From assembly GCF_051014685.1 (NCBI RefSeq), contig NW_027478417.1, positions 1,674,001-1,738,000 of the forward strand: a stretch of DNA of 64,000 nucleotides, given 5' to 3'. A program made the translations under genes and the position numbers. Positions within the stretch are counted from its first letter, which is position 1, and every line of letters begins with the position of its first letter. Positions 51,469-63,400 of the stretch are shown here, piece after piece. Below the pieces are notes generated by a model that saw only the letters and a program-made list of their open reading frames with translations, did not search any database and had not been told where the DNA came from. Source of the stretch: Ptiloglossa arizonensis (Eukaryota; Arthropoda; Insecta; Hymenoptera; Colletidae).

Positions 51469-54400
51469 GTGTACTTTTCCCCCACGTCATTCCAGTTGTT
51501 CGTTTCTAGCATCAGAATTGCGAAAAGTTTGACGGTTTCTCAACCATTCCTTAACTTCAAACTCCCATATCTCGCGAACGGATTGACGAACACGAGAAAT
51601 TCCGGTTGCATCTGGAAGAAGAAACTCTCCCGATTACAACGGTATGTGTATTTTTCCCCTAGGCCACAGTAGTAATTGGTTTCGAGTATCAGACTTGCGA
51701 AAATTTTGTTGGTTTCTCAAGCATTCCTTAACTTCAAACTCCCATATCTCGCGAACGGATTGACGAGCTCGAGAAATTCCTGTTGCATCTGAAAGTAGAA
51801 GCTCGCCCAATTACAACGGTATTTGTATTTTTCCCCTAGGCCACAGTAGTTATTGGTTTCAAGTATCACACTTGCGAAAATTGTGATTGTTTCTCAACCA
51901 TTCCTTAACTTCAAACTCCCATATCTCGCGAACGCATTGACGAACACGAGAAATTCCTGTTGCATCTGAAAGTAGAAACTCCCCCGATAACAAAGGTATG
52001 TCTATTTTTGCCCTAGGCCATTCCAGTTATTGGTTTCGAGTATCACACTTGCGAAAATTTTGATGGTTTGTCAAGCACTCCTTAACTTCAAACTCCCATA
52101 TCTCGCGAACGGATTGACGAACTCGATTATTTCCTATTGCGTCTGAAAGTAGAAACTCGACCGATTACAATGGTGTGTGTACTTTTCCCCTAGGTCATTC
52201 CAGTTATTCGTTCCTAGCATCAGAATTGCGAAAATTTTGACGGTTTCTCAACCATTCCTTAAATTCAAACTCCCATATCTCGCGAACGGATTGACGAACT
52301 CGAGAAACTCCTGTTGCATCGGAAAGTAGAAACTCGCCCGATTACAAAGGTTTGTGTATTTTTCCCCTAGGCCATAGTAGTTATTGGTTTCAAGTATCAC
52401 ACTTGCGAAAATTGTGATTGTTTCTCAACCATTCCTTAACTTCAAACTCCCATATCTCGCGAACGGACTGACGAACTCGAGAAATTCCTGTTACATCTGA
52501 AAGTAGAAACTCGCCCCATTACAATGGTGTGTGTATTTTTCCCCTAGCCCTTTGTAGTTATTTGTTTCGAGTATCAGACTTACGAAAATTTTGATGGTTT
52601 CTCAACCATTCCTTAACTTCAAACTCCCATATCTCGCGAACGGACTGACGAACTCGAGAAATTCCTGTTACATCTGAAAGTAGAAACTCGCCCCATTACA
52701 ATGGTGTGTGTATTTTTCCCCTAGCCCTTTGTAGTTATTTGTTTCGAGTATCAGACTTGCGAAAATTTTGATGGTTTCTCAACCATTCCTTAACTTCAAA
52801 CTCCCATATCTCGCGAACGGATTGACGAACTCGAGAAATTCCTGTTGCATCTGAAAGTAGAAGCTCGCCCAATTACAACGGTATGTGTATTTTTCCCCTA
52901 GGCCACAGTAGTTATTGGTTTCAAGTATCACACTTGCGAAAATTGTGATTGTTTCTCAACCATTCCTTAACTTCAAACTCCCATATCTCGCGAACGGATT
53001 GACGAACACGAGAAATTCCGGTTGCATCTGGAAGAAGAAACTCTCCCGATTACAACGGTATGTGTATTTTTCCCCTAAGCCTTTGTAGTATTGGATTCGA
53101 GTATCAGACTTGCGAAAATTTTGATTGTTTCTCAACCGTTCCTTAATTTCAAACTTCCATATCTCGCGAACGGATTGACGAGCTGGAGAAATTCCTGTTG
53201 CATCTGAAAGTAGAAACTCGCCCGATTACAAAGGTATGTGTATTTTTCCCCTAGCCCTTTGTAGTTATTTGTTTCGAGTATCAGATTTGCGAAAATTTTG
53301 ATGGTTTCTCAACCATTCCTTAACTTCAAACTCCCATCTCTCGCGAACGGATTGACGAACTCGAGAAATTCCTGTTGCATCTGAAAGTAGAAACTCGCCC
53401 GATTACAAGGGTATGTGTATTTTTCCCCTAGGCCTTTGTAGTTATTGGTTTCGAGTATCAGACTTGCGAAAATTTTCATGGCTTCTCAACCATTCCTTAA
53501 CTTCAAACACCCATATCTCGCGAACGGATTGACGACTCGATTATTTCCTGTTGCATCTGAAAGTAGAAAGTCGACCGATAACAATGGTGTGTGTACTTTT
53601 CCCCCATGTCATTCCAGTTGTTCGTTTCTAGCATCAGAATTGCGAAAATTTTGTCGGTTTCTCAACCATTCCTTAACTTCAAACTCCCATATCTCGCGAA
53701 CGGATTGACGAACTCGAGAAACTGCTGTTGCATCGGAAAGTAGAAACTCGCCCGATTACAAAGGTATGTGTATTTTTCCCCTAGGCCATAGTAGTTATTG
53801 GTTTCGAGTATCAGACTTGCGAAAATTTTGATGGTTTCTCAACCATTCCTTAACTTCAAACTCCCATATCTCGCGAACGGATTGACGAACTCGAGAAATT
53901 CCTGTTGCATCTGAAAGTAGAAACTCGCCCGATTGCAAGGGTATGTGTATTTTTCTCCTAGGCCACAGTAGTTATTGGTTTCGAGTATCAGACTTGCGAA
54001 AATTTTGATGGTTTCTCATCCGTCCCTTAATTTCAAACTCCCATATCTCCCGAACGGATTGACGAGCTCGAGAAATTCCTGTTGCATCTGAAAGTAGAAA
54101 CTCGCCCGATTACAAAGGTATGTGTATTTTTCCCCTAGGCCTTTGTAGTTATTGGTTTCGAGTATCCGACTTGCGAAAATTTTCATGGCTTCTCAACCAT
54201 TCCTTAACTTCAAACTCCCATATCTCGCGAACGGATTGACGAACTCGAGAAACTCCTGTTGCATCGGAAAGTAGAAACTCGCCCGATTACAAAGGTATGT
54301 GTATTTTACCCCTAGGCCATAGTAGTTATTGGTTTCGAGTATCAGACTTGCGAAAATTTTGATGGTTTGTCGAGCATTCCTTAACTTCAAACTCCCATAT

Positions 54401-54500
54401 CTCGCGAACGGACTGACGAACTCGAGAAATTCCTGTTACATCTGAAAGTAGAAACTCGCCCCATTATAATGGTGTGTGTATTTTTCCCCTAGCCCTTTGT
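51469..54500 (+). repeat. 19-monomer unit X, rearranged fourth copy (X4)
   Basis: Follows X1 at 15201 bp to about 52290, then at 15378 bp (one extra monomer inserted near 52290-52400), and returns to 15201 bp by about 53931 (one monomer lost). It has the 'gtagtattgg' deletion (before 53089) but lacks the 'cttgcaaaatttt' deletion: 54351 reads 'cgaaaatttt'. It also has private changes, such as 'gagaaactgctgttgc' near 53720 and 'tattttacccctagg' near 54303. It looks like an earlier branch of the X lineage. Confidence 0.87.
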
Positions 54501-55126
54501 AGTTATTTGCTTCGAGTATCAGACTTGCGAAAAAATTTTGATGGTTTCTCAACCATTCCTTAACTTCAAACACCCATATCTCGCGAACGGATTGCCGACT
54601 CGATTATTTCCTGTTGCATCTGAAAGTAGAAAGTCGACAGATAACAATGGTGTGTGTACTTTTCCCCCAGGTCATTCCAGTTGTTCGTTTCTAGCATCAG
54701 AATTGCGAAAATTTTGACGGTTTCTCAACCATTCCTTAACTTCAAACTTCCATATCTCGCGAACGGATTGACGAACTCGAGAAACTCCTGTTGCATCGGA
54801 AAGTAGAAACTCGCCCGATTACAAAGGTATGTGTATTTTTCCCCTAGGCCATAGTAGTTATTGGTTTCGAGTATCAGACTTGCGAAAATTTTGATGGTTT
54901 GTCAAGCGTTCCTTAACTTCAAACTCCCATATCTCGCGATCGGACTGACGAACTCGAGAAATTCCTGTTACATCTGAAAGTAGAAACTCGCCCCATTACA
55001 ATGGTGTGTGTACTTTTCCCCTAGGCCATTCCAGTTATTGGTTTCGAGTATCGGACTTGCGAAAATTTTGATGGTTTCTCAAGCATTCCTTAACTTCAAA
55101 CTCCCATATCTCGCGAACGGATTGAC
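54501..55126 (+). repeat. Junction monomers with a 2-bp insertion
   Basis: About three and a half monomers between X4 and the next repeat family. The first has 'gcgaaaaaattttgatgg' near 54528-54540, two bases longer in the A-run than the usual A4T4 tract. It is joined to a 'gccgactcgattatttcc' monomer, giving a combination not seen elsewhere in the window. Confidence 0.8.
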
Positions 55127-58100
55127 GACTCGAATATTTCCTGTTGCATCTGAAAGTAGAAAGTCGACCGATAACAATGGTGTGTGTACTTTTCCCCCAG
55201 GTCATTCCAGTTGTTCGTTTCTAGCATCAGAATTGCGAAAATTTTGACGGTTTCTCAACCATACCTTAACTTCAAACTCCCATATCTCGCGAACGGATTG
55301 ACGAACTCGAGAAATTCCTCTTGCATCTGAAAGTAGAAACTCGCCCCATTACAATGGTGTGTGTACTTTTCCCCTAGGCCATTCCAGTTATTGGTTTCGA
55401 GTATCACACTTGCGAAAATATTGATGGTTTATCAAGCATTCCTTAACTTCAAACTCCCATATCTCGCGAACGGATTGACGAACTCGAGAAATTCCTGTTA
55501 CATCTGAAAGTAGAAACTCGCCCCATTACAATGGTGTGTGTTCTTTTCCCTAGGCCATTCCAGTTATTGGTTTAGAGTATCGGACTTGCGAAAATTTTGA
55601 TGGTGTGTCAAGCATTCCTTAACTTCAAACTCCCATATCTCGCGAACGGATTGAAGAACTCGATTATTTCCTGTTGCATCTGAAAGTAGAAACTCGACCG
55701 ATCAGAATGGTGTGTGTACTTTTCCCCTAGGTCATTCCAGTTATTCGTTTCTAGCATCAGAATTGCGAAAATTTTGATGGTTTCTCAACCATTCCTTCAC
55801 TTCAAACTCCCATATCTCGCGAACGGTTTGACGAACTCGAGAAATTCCTGTTGCATCTGAAAGTAGAAACTCGCCCGATTACAACGGTATGTGTATTTTT
55901 CCCCTAAGCCTTTGTAGTTATTGGATTCGAGTATCAGACTTGCGAAAATTTTGATGGTTTCTCAACCGTTCCTTAATTTCAAACTTCCATATCTCGCGAA
56001 CGGATAGACGAGCTGGAGAAATTCCTGTTGCATCTGAAAGTAGAAACTCTCCCGATTACAATGGTATGTGTATTTTTCCCCTAAGCATTTGTAGTTATTG
56101 GATTCGAGTATCACACTTGCGAAAATTGTGATGGTTTCTCAACCATTCCTTAACTTCAAACTCCCATTTCTCGCGAACGGATTGACGAACTCGAGAAATT
56201 CCTGTTGCATCTGAAAGTAGAAACTCGTCCGATTACAAGGGTATGTGTATTTTTCCCCTCGGCCTTTGTAGTTATTGGTTTCGAGTATCAGACGTGCGAA
56301 AATTTTCATGGCTTCTCAACCATTCCTTAACTTCAAACACCCATATCTCGCAAACGGATTGACGACTCGATTATTTCCTGTTGCATCTGAAAGTAGAAAG
56401 TCGACCGATAACAATGGTGTGTGTACTTTTCCCCCAGGTCATTCCAGTTGTTCGTTTCTAGCATCAGAATTGCGAAAATTTTGACGGTTTCTCGACCATT
56501 CCTTAACTTCAAACTCCCATATCTCGCGAACGGATTGACGAACTCGAGAAACTCCTGTTGCATCGGAAAGTAGAAACTCGCCCGATTACAAAGGTATGTG
56601 TATTTTTCCCCTAGGCCATAGTAGTTATTGGTTTCGAGTATCAGACTTGCGAAAATATTGATGGTTTGTCAAGCATTCCTTAACTTCAAACTCCCATATC
56701 TCGCGAACGGTCTGACGAACTCGAGAAATTCCTGTTCAATCTGAAAGTAGAAACTCGCCCCATTACAATGGTGTGTGTACTTTTCCCCTAGGTCATTCCA
56801 GTTATTCGTTCCTAGCATCAGAATTGCGAAAATTTTGATGGTTTCTCAACCATTCCTTAACTTCAAACTCCCATATCTCGCGAACGGATTGACGAACTCG
56901 ATTATTTCCTGTTGCATCTGAAAGTAGAAACTCGACTGATTACAATGGTGTGTGTATTTTTCCCCTAGGTCATTCCAGTTATTCGTTTCTAGCATCAGAA
57001 TTGCGAAAATTTTGATGGTTTCTCAACCATTCCTTAACTTCAAACTCCCATATCTCGCGAACGGATTGACGAACTCGAGAAATTCCTGTTGCATCTGAAA
57101 GTAGAAACTCGCCCGATTACAAAGGTATGTGTATTTTTCCCCTAGGCCTTTGTAGTTATTGGTTTCGAGTATCAGACTTGCGAAAATTTTCATGGCTTCT
57201 CAACCATTCCTTAACTTCAAACTCCCATATCTCGCGAACGGATTGACGACTCGAATATTTCCTGTTGCATCTGAAAGTAGAAAGTCGACCGATAACAATG
57301 GTGCGTGTACTTTTCCCCCAGGTCATTCCAGTTGTTCGTTTCTAGCATCAGAATTGCGAAAATTTTGACGGTTTCTCAACCATTCCTTAACTTCAAACTC
57401 CCATATCTCGCGAACGGATTGACGAACTCGAGAAATTCCTGTTGCATCTGAAAGTAGAAACTCGCCCCATTACAATGGTGTGTGTACTTTTCCCCTAGGC
57501 CATTCCAGTTATTGGTTTCGAGTATCACACTTGCGAAAATATTGATGGTTTATCAAGCATTCCTTAACTTCAAACTCCCATATCTCGCGAACGGATTGAC
57601 GAACTCGAGAAATTCCTGTTACATCTGAAAGTAGAAACTCGCCCCATTACAATGGTGTGTGTACTTTTCCCTAGGCCATTCCAGTTATTGATTTAGAGTA
57701 TCGGACTTGCGAAAATTTTGATGGTTTCTCAAGCATTCCTTAACTTCAAACTCCCATATCTCGCGAACGGATTGAAGAACTCGATTATTTCCTGTTGCAT
57801 CTGAAAGTAGAAACTCGACCGATCAGAATGGTGTGTGTACTTTTCCCCTAGGTCATTCCAGTTATTCGTTTCTAGCATCAGAATTGCGAAAATTTTGATG
57901 GTTTCTCAACCATTCCTTAACTTCAAACTCCCATATCTCGCGAACGGATTGACGAACTCGAGAAATTCCTGTTGCATCTGAAAGTAGAAACTCGCCCGAT
58001 TACAACGGTATGTGTATTTTTCCCCTAAGCCTTTGTAGTTATTGGATTCGAGTATCAGACTTGCGAAAATTTTGATGGTTTCTCAACCGTTCCTTAATTT

Positions 58101-58151
58101 GAATCTTCCATATCTCGCGAACGGATTGACGAGCTGGAGAAATTCCTGTTG
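55127..58151 (+). repeat. Z-family higher-order repeat, copies 1 and 2 (2121-bp offset)
   Basis: About 55127-56030 matches 57248-58151 at 2121 bp (12 monomers), anchored by 'gactcgaatatttcc' at 55127 and 57248 and by the private 'gatcagaatgg' near 55702 and 57823. The intervening part, 56031-57247, holds 'aagcatttgtag' (56085) and 'cagacgtgcg', which recur in later copies. Differences include 'ccataccttaac' for 'ccattccttaac' near 55260. Confidence 0.87.
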
Positions 58152-60425
58152 CATCTGAAAGTAGAAACTCGCCCGATTACAAAGGTATGTGTATTTTTCC
58201 CCTAGCCCTTTGTAGTTATTTGTTTCGAGTATCAGACTTGCGAAAATTTTGATGGTTTGTCAACCATTCCTTAACTTCAAACTCCCATATCTCGCGAACG
58301 GATTGACGAACACGAGAAATTCCGGTTGCATCTGGAAGAAGAAACTCTCCCGATTACAATGGTATGTGTATTTTTCCCCTAAGCATTTGTAGTTATTGGA
58401 TTCGAGTATCACACTTGCGAAAATTGTGATGGTTTCTCAACCATTCCTTAACTTCAAACTCCCATTTCTCGCGAACGGATTGACGAACTCGAGAAATTCC
58501 TGTTGCATCTGAAAGTAGAAACTCGCCCGATTACAAGGGTATGTGTATTTTTCCCCTCGGCCTTTGTAGTTATTGGTTTCGAGTATCAGACGTGCGAAAA
58601 TTTTCATGGCTTCTCAACCATTCCTTAACTTCAAACACCCATATCTCGCAAACGGATTGACGACTCGATTATTTCCTGTTGCATCTGAAAGTAGAAAGTC
58701 GACCGATAACAATGGTGTGTGTACTTTTCCCCCAGGTCATTCCAGTTGTTCGTTTCTAGCATCAGAATTGCGAAAATTTTGACGGTTTCTCGACCATTCC
58801 TTAACTTCAAACTCCCATATCTCGCGAACGGATTGACGAACTCGAGAAACTCCTGTTGCATCGGAAAGTAGAAACTCGCCCGATTACAAAGGTATGTGTA
58901 TTTTTCCCCTAGGCCATAGTAGTTATTGGCTTCGAGTATCAGACTTGCGAAAATATTGATGGTTTGTCAAGCATTCCTTAACTTCAAACTCCCATATCTC
59001 GCGAACGGTCTGACGAACTCGAGAAATTCCTGTTCAATCTGAAAGTAGAAACTCGCCCCATTACAATGGTGTGTGTATTTTTCCCCTAGCCCTTTGTAGT
59101 TATTTGTTTCGAGTCTCAGACTTGCGAAAATTTGGTGGTTTCTCAACCATTCCTTAACTTCAAACTCCCATATCTCGCGAACAGATTGACGAACTCGATT
59201 ATTTCCTGTTGCATCTGAAAGTAGAAACTCGACCGATTACAATGGTGTGTGTACTTTTCCCCTAGGTCATTCCAGTTATTCGTTCCTAGCATCAGAATTG
59301 CGAAAATTTTGATGGTTTCTCAACCATTCCTTAACCTCAAACTCCCATATCTCGCGAACGGATTGACATACTCGAGAAATTCCTGTTGCATCTGAAAGTA
59401 GAAACTCGCCCAATTACAAGGGTATGTGTATTTTCCCCCTAGGCCACAGTAGTTATTGGTTTCGAGTATCAGACTTGCGAAAATTGTGATTGTTTCTCAA
59501 CCATTCCTTAACTTCAAACTCCCATAGCTCGCGAACGGATTGACGAATTCGAGAAATTCCTGTTGCATCTGAATGTAGAAACCCGCCCGATTACAATGGT
59601 GTGTGTACTTTTCCCCCAGGTCATTCCAGTTATTCGTTTCTAGCATCAGAATTGCGAAAATTTTGATTGTTTCTCAACCATTCCTTAACTTCAAACTCCC
59701 ATATCTCGCGAACGGATTGAAGAACCCGATTATTTCCTGTTGCATCTGAAAGTAGAAACTCGACCAATTGGAATGGTGTGTGTACTTTTCCCCTAGGTCA
59801 TTCCAGTTATTCGTTTCTAGCATCAGAATTGCGAAAATTTTGATGGTTTCTCAACCGTTCCTTAATTTCAAACTCCCATATCTCGCGAACGGATTGACCA
59901 GCTCGAGAAATTCCTTTTTCATCGGAAAGTAGAAACTCGCCCGATTACAAAGGTATGTGTATTTTTCCCCTAGGCCATAGTAGTTATTTGTTTCGAGTAT
60001 CAGACTTGCGAAAATTTTGATGGTTTGTCAACCATTCCTTAACTTCAAACTCCCATATCTCGCGAACGGATTGACGAACACGAGAAATTCCGGTTGCATC
60101 TGGAAGAAGAAACTCTCCCGATTACAACGGTATGTGTATTTTTCCCCTAAGCATTTGTAGTTATTGGATTCGAGTATCACACTTGCGAAAATTGTGATGG
60201 TTTCTCAACCATTCCTTAACTTCAAACTCCCATTTCTCGCGAACGGATTGACGAACTCGAGAAACTCTTGTTGCATCGGAAAGTAGAAACTCGCCCGATT
60301 ACAAAGGTATGTGTATTTTTCCCCTAGGCCATAGTAGTTATTGGTTTCGAGTATCAGACTTGCGAAAATTTTGATGGTTTCTCAACCATTCCTTAACTTC
60401 AAACTCCCATATCTCGCGAAAGGAT
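58152..60425 (+). repeat. Z-family continuation (2298-bp offset) and mixed monomers
   Basis: About 58338-59070 matches 56040-56772 at 2298 bp (13 monomers), with 'gcatttg' at 56085 and 58383. The one-monomer increase over 2121 bp is due to an extra unit at about 58160-58337. 59070-60000 is mixed and includes a 'gagtctcagac' plus 'aaaatttggtgg' monomer (59111) that recurs at 61764. The 'gcatttg' monomer appears again at 60151. Confidence 0.85.
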
Positions 60426-63400
60426 TGACGAACTCGAGAAATTCCTGTTGCATCTGAAAGTAGAAACTCGCCCGATTACAAGGGTATGTGTATTTTTCCC
60501 CTAGGCCTTTGTAGTTATTGGTTTCGAGTATCAGACGTGCGAAAATTTTCATGGTTTCTCAACCATTCCTTAACTTCAAACACCCATATCTCGCAAACGG
60601 ATTGACGACTCGATTATTTCCTGTTGCATCTGAAAGTAGAAAGTCGACCGATAACAATGGTGTGTGTACTTTTCCCCCAGGTCATTCCAGTTGTTCGTTT
60701 CTAGCATCAGAATTGCGAAAATTTTGACGGTTTCTCAACCATTCCTTAAATTCAAACTCCCATATCTCGCGAACGGATTGACGAGCTCGAGAAATTCCTG
60801 TTGCATCTGAAAGTAGAAACTCGCCCCATTACAATGGTGTGTGTACTTTTCCCCTAGGCCATTCCAGTTATTGGTTTCGAGTATCGGACTTGCGAAAATT
60901 TTGATGGTTTCTCAAGCATTCCTTAACTTCAAACTCCCATATCTCGCGAACGGATTGACGAACTCGATTATTTCCTGTTGCATCTGAAAATAGAAACTCG
61001 ACCGATTACAATGGTGTGTGTACTTTTCCCCTAGGTCATTCCAGTTATTCGTTCCTAGCATCAGAATTGCGAAAATTTTGATGGTTTCTCAACCATTCCT
61101 TAACCTCAAACTCCCATATCTCGCGAACGGATTGACATACTCGAGAAATTCCTGTTGCATCTGAAAGTAGAAACTCGCCCCATTACAATGGTGTGTGTAC
61201 TTTTCCCCTAGGCCATTCCAGTTATTGGTTTCGAGTATCGGACTTGCGAAAATTTTGATGGTTTCTCAAGCATTCCTTAACTTCAAACTCCCATATCTCG
61301 CGAACGGATTGACGAACTCGATTATTTCCTGTTGCATCTGAAAATAGAAACTCGACCGATTACAATGGTGTGTGTACTTTTCCCCTAGGTCATTCCAGTT
61401 ATTGGTTTCGAGTATCAGACTTGCGAAAATTTTGATGGTTGCGCAACCATTCCTTAAATTCAAACTCCCATATCTCGCGAACGGATTGACGAACTCGAGA
61501 AACTCCTGTTGCATCGGAAAGTAGAAACTCGCCCGATTACAAAGGTATGTGTATTTTTCCCCTAGGCCATAGTAGTTATTGGTTTCGAGTATCAGACTTG
61601 CGAAAATATTGATGGTTTGTCAAGCATTCCTTAACTTCAAACTCCCATATCTCGCGAACGGTCTGACGAACTCGAGAAATTCCTGTTCAATCTGAAAGTA
61701 GAAACTCGCCCCATTACAATGGTGTGTGTATTTTTCCCCTAGCCCTTTGTAGTTATTTGTTTCGAGTCTCAGACTTGCGAAAATTTGGTGGTTTCTCAAC
61801 CATTCCTTAACTTCAAACTCCCATATCTCGCGAACGGATTGACATACTCGAGAAATTCCTGTTGCATCTGAAAGTAGAAACTCGCCCAATTACAAAGGTA
61901 AGTGTATTTTTCCCCTAGGCCACAGTAGTTATTGGTTTCGAGTATCCGACTTGCGAAAATTGTGATTGTTTCTCAAACATTCCTTAACTTCAAACTCCCA
62001 CATCTCGCGAACGGATTGACGAACACGAGAAATTCCGGTGGCATCTGGAAGAAGAAACTCTCCCGATTACAACGGTATGTGTATTTTTGCCCTAGGCCTT
62101 TGTAGTTATTGGTTTCGAGTATCAGACTTGCGAAAATTTTGATGGTTTGTCAACCATTCCTTAACTTCAAACTCCCATATCTCGCGAACGGATTGACGAA
62201 CACGAGAAATTCCGGTTGCATCTGGAAGAAGAAACTCTCCCGATTACAACGGTATGTGTATTTTTCCCCTAAGCATTTGTAGTTATTGGATTCGAGTATC
62301 ACACTTGCGAAAATTGTGATGGTTTCTCAACCATTCCTTAACTTCAAACTCCCATATCTCGCGAAAGGATTGACGAACTCGAGAAATTCCTGTTGCATCT
62401 GAAAGTAGAAACTCGCCCGATTACAAGGGTATGTGTATTTTTCCCCTAGGCCTTTGTAGTTATTGGTTTCGAGTATCAGACGTGCGAAAATTTTCATGGT
62501 TTCTCAACCATTCCTTAACTTCAAACACCCATATCTCGCAAACGGATTGACGACTCGATTATTTCCTGTTGCATCTGAAAGTAGAAAGTCGACCGATAAC
62601 AATGGTGTGTGTACTTTTCCCCCAGGTCATTCCAGTTGTTCGTTTCTAGCATCAGAATTGCGAAAATTTTGACGGTTTCTCAACCATTCCTTAAATTCAA
62701 ACTCCCATATCTCGCGAACGGATTGACGAGCTCGAGAAATTCCTGTTGCATCTGAAAGTAGAAACTCGCCCCATTACAATGGTGTGTGTACTTTTCCCCT
62801 AGGCCATTCCAGTTATTGGTTTCGAGTATCGGACTTGCGAAAATTTTGATGGTTTCTCAAGCATTCCTTAACTTCAAACTCCCATATCTCGCGAACGGAT
62901 TGACGAACTCGATTATTTCCTGTTGCATCTGAAAATAGAAACTCGACCGATTACAATGGTGTGTGTACTTTTCCCCTAGGTCATTCCAGTTATTCGTTTC
63001 TAGCATCAGAATTGCGAAAATTTTGATGGTTTCTCAACCATTCCTTAACTTCAAACTCCCATATCTCGCGAACGGATTGACGAACTCGAGAAATTCCTGT
63101 TGCATCTGAAAGTAGAAACTCGCCCGATTACAAAGGTATAATATGTGTATTTTTCCCCTAGGCCTTTGTAGTTATTGGTTTCGAGTATCAGACTTGCGAA
63201 AATTTTCATGGCTTCTCAACCATTCCTTAACTTCAAACTCCCATATCTCGCGAACAGATTGACGAACTCGAGAAATTCCTGTTGCATCTGAAAGTAGAAA
63301 CTCGCCCCATTACAATGGTGTGTGTACTTTTCCCTAGGCCATTCCAGTTATTGGTTTAGAGTATCGGACTTGCGAAAATTTTGATGGTTTCTCAAGCATT

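Noticed and set aside
54193..61889. Minus-strand open frames of 65-89 codons (54193, 56333, 58631, 61266, 61620)
   Set aside because: They are antisense readings of the same monomers and share residues only because the DNA is repeated.
20033..62672. Family of repeated 69-residue plus-strand frames (20033, 22861, 25691, 36122, 38067 and others)
   Set aside because: Each begins at a TTG inside the monomer and spans one satellite type ('ttcatggcttctc' followed by 'gactcgattatttcc' or 'gactcgaatatttcc'). They recur because the HOR recurs. No initiation context or conservation beyond the DNA repeat is seen.
63132..63144. 'tataat' at the 5-bp insertion as a promoter -10 element
   Set aside because: It arises from a small insertion in a eukaryotic-type satellite, with no matching -35 element and no downstream gene.
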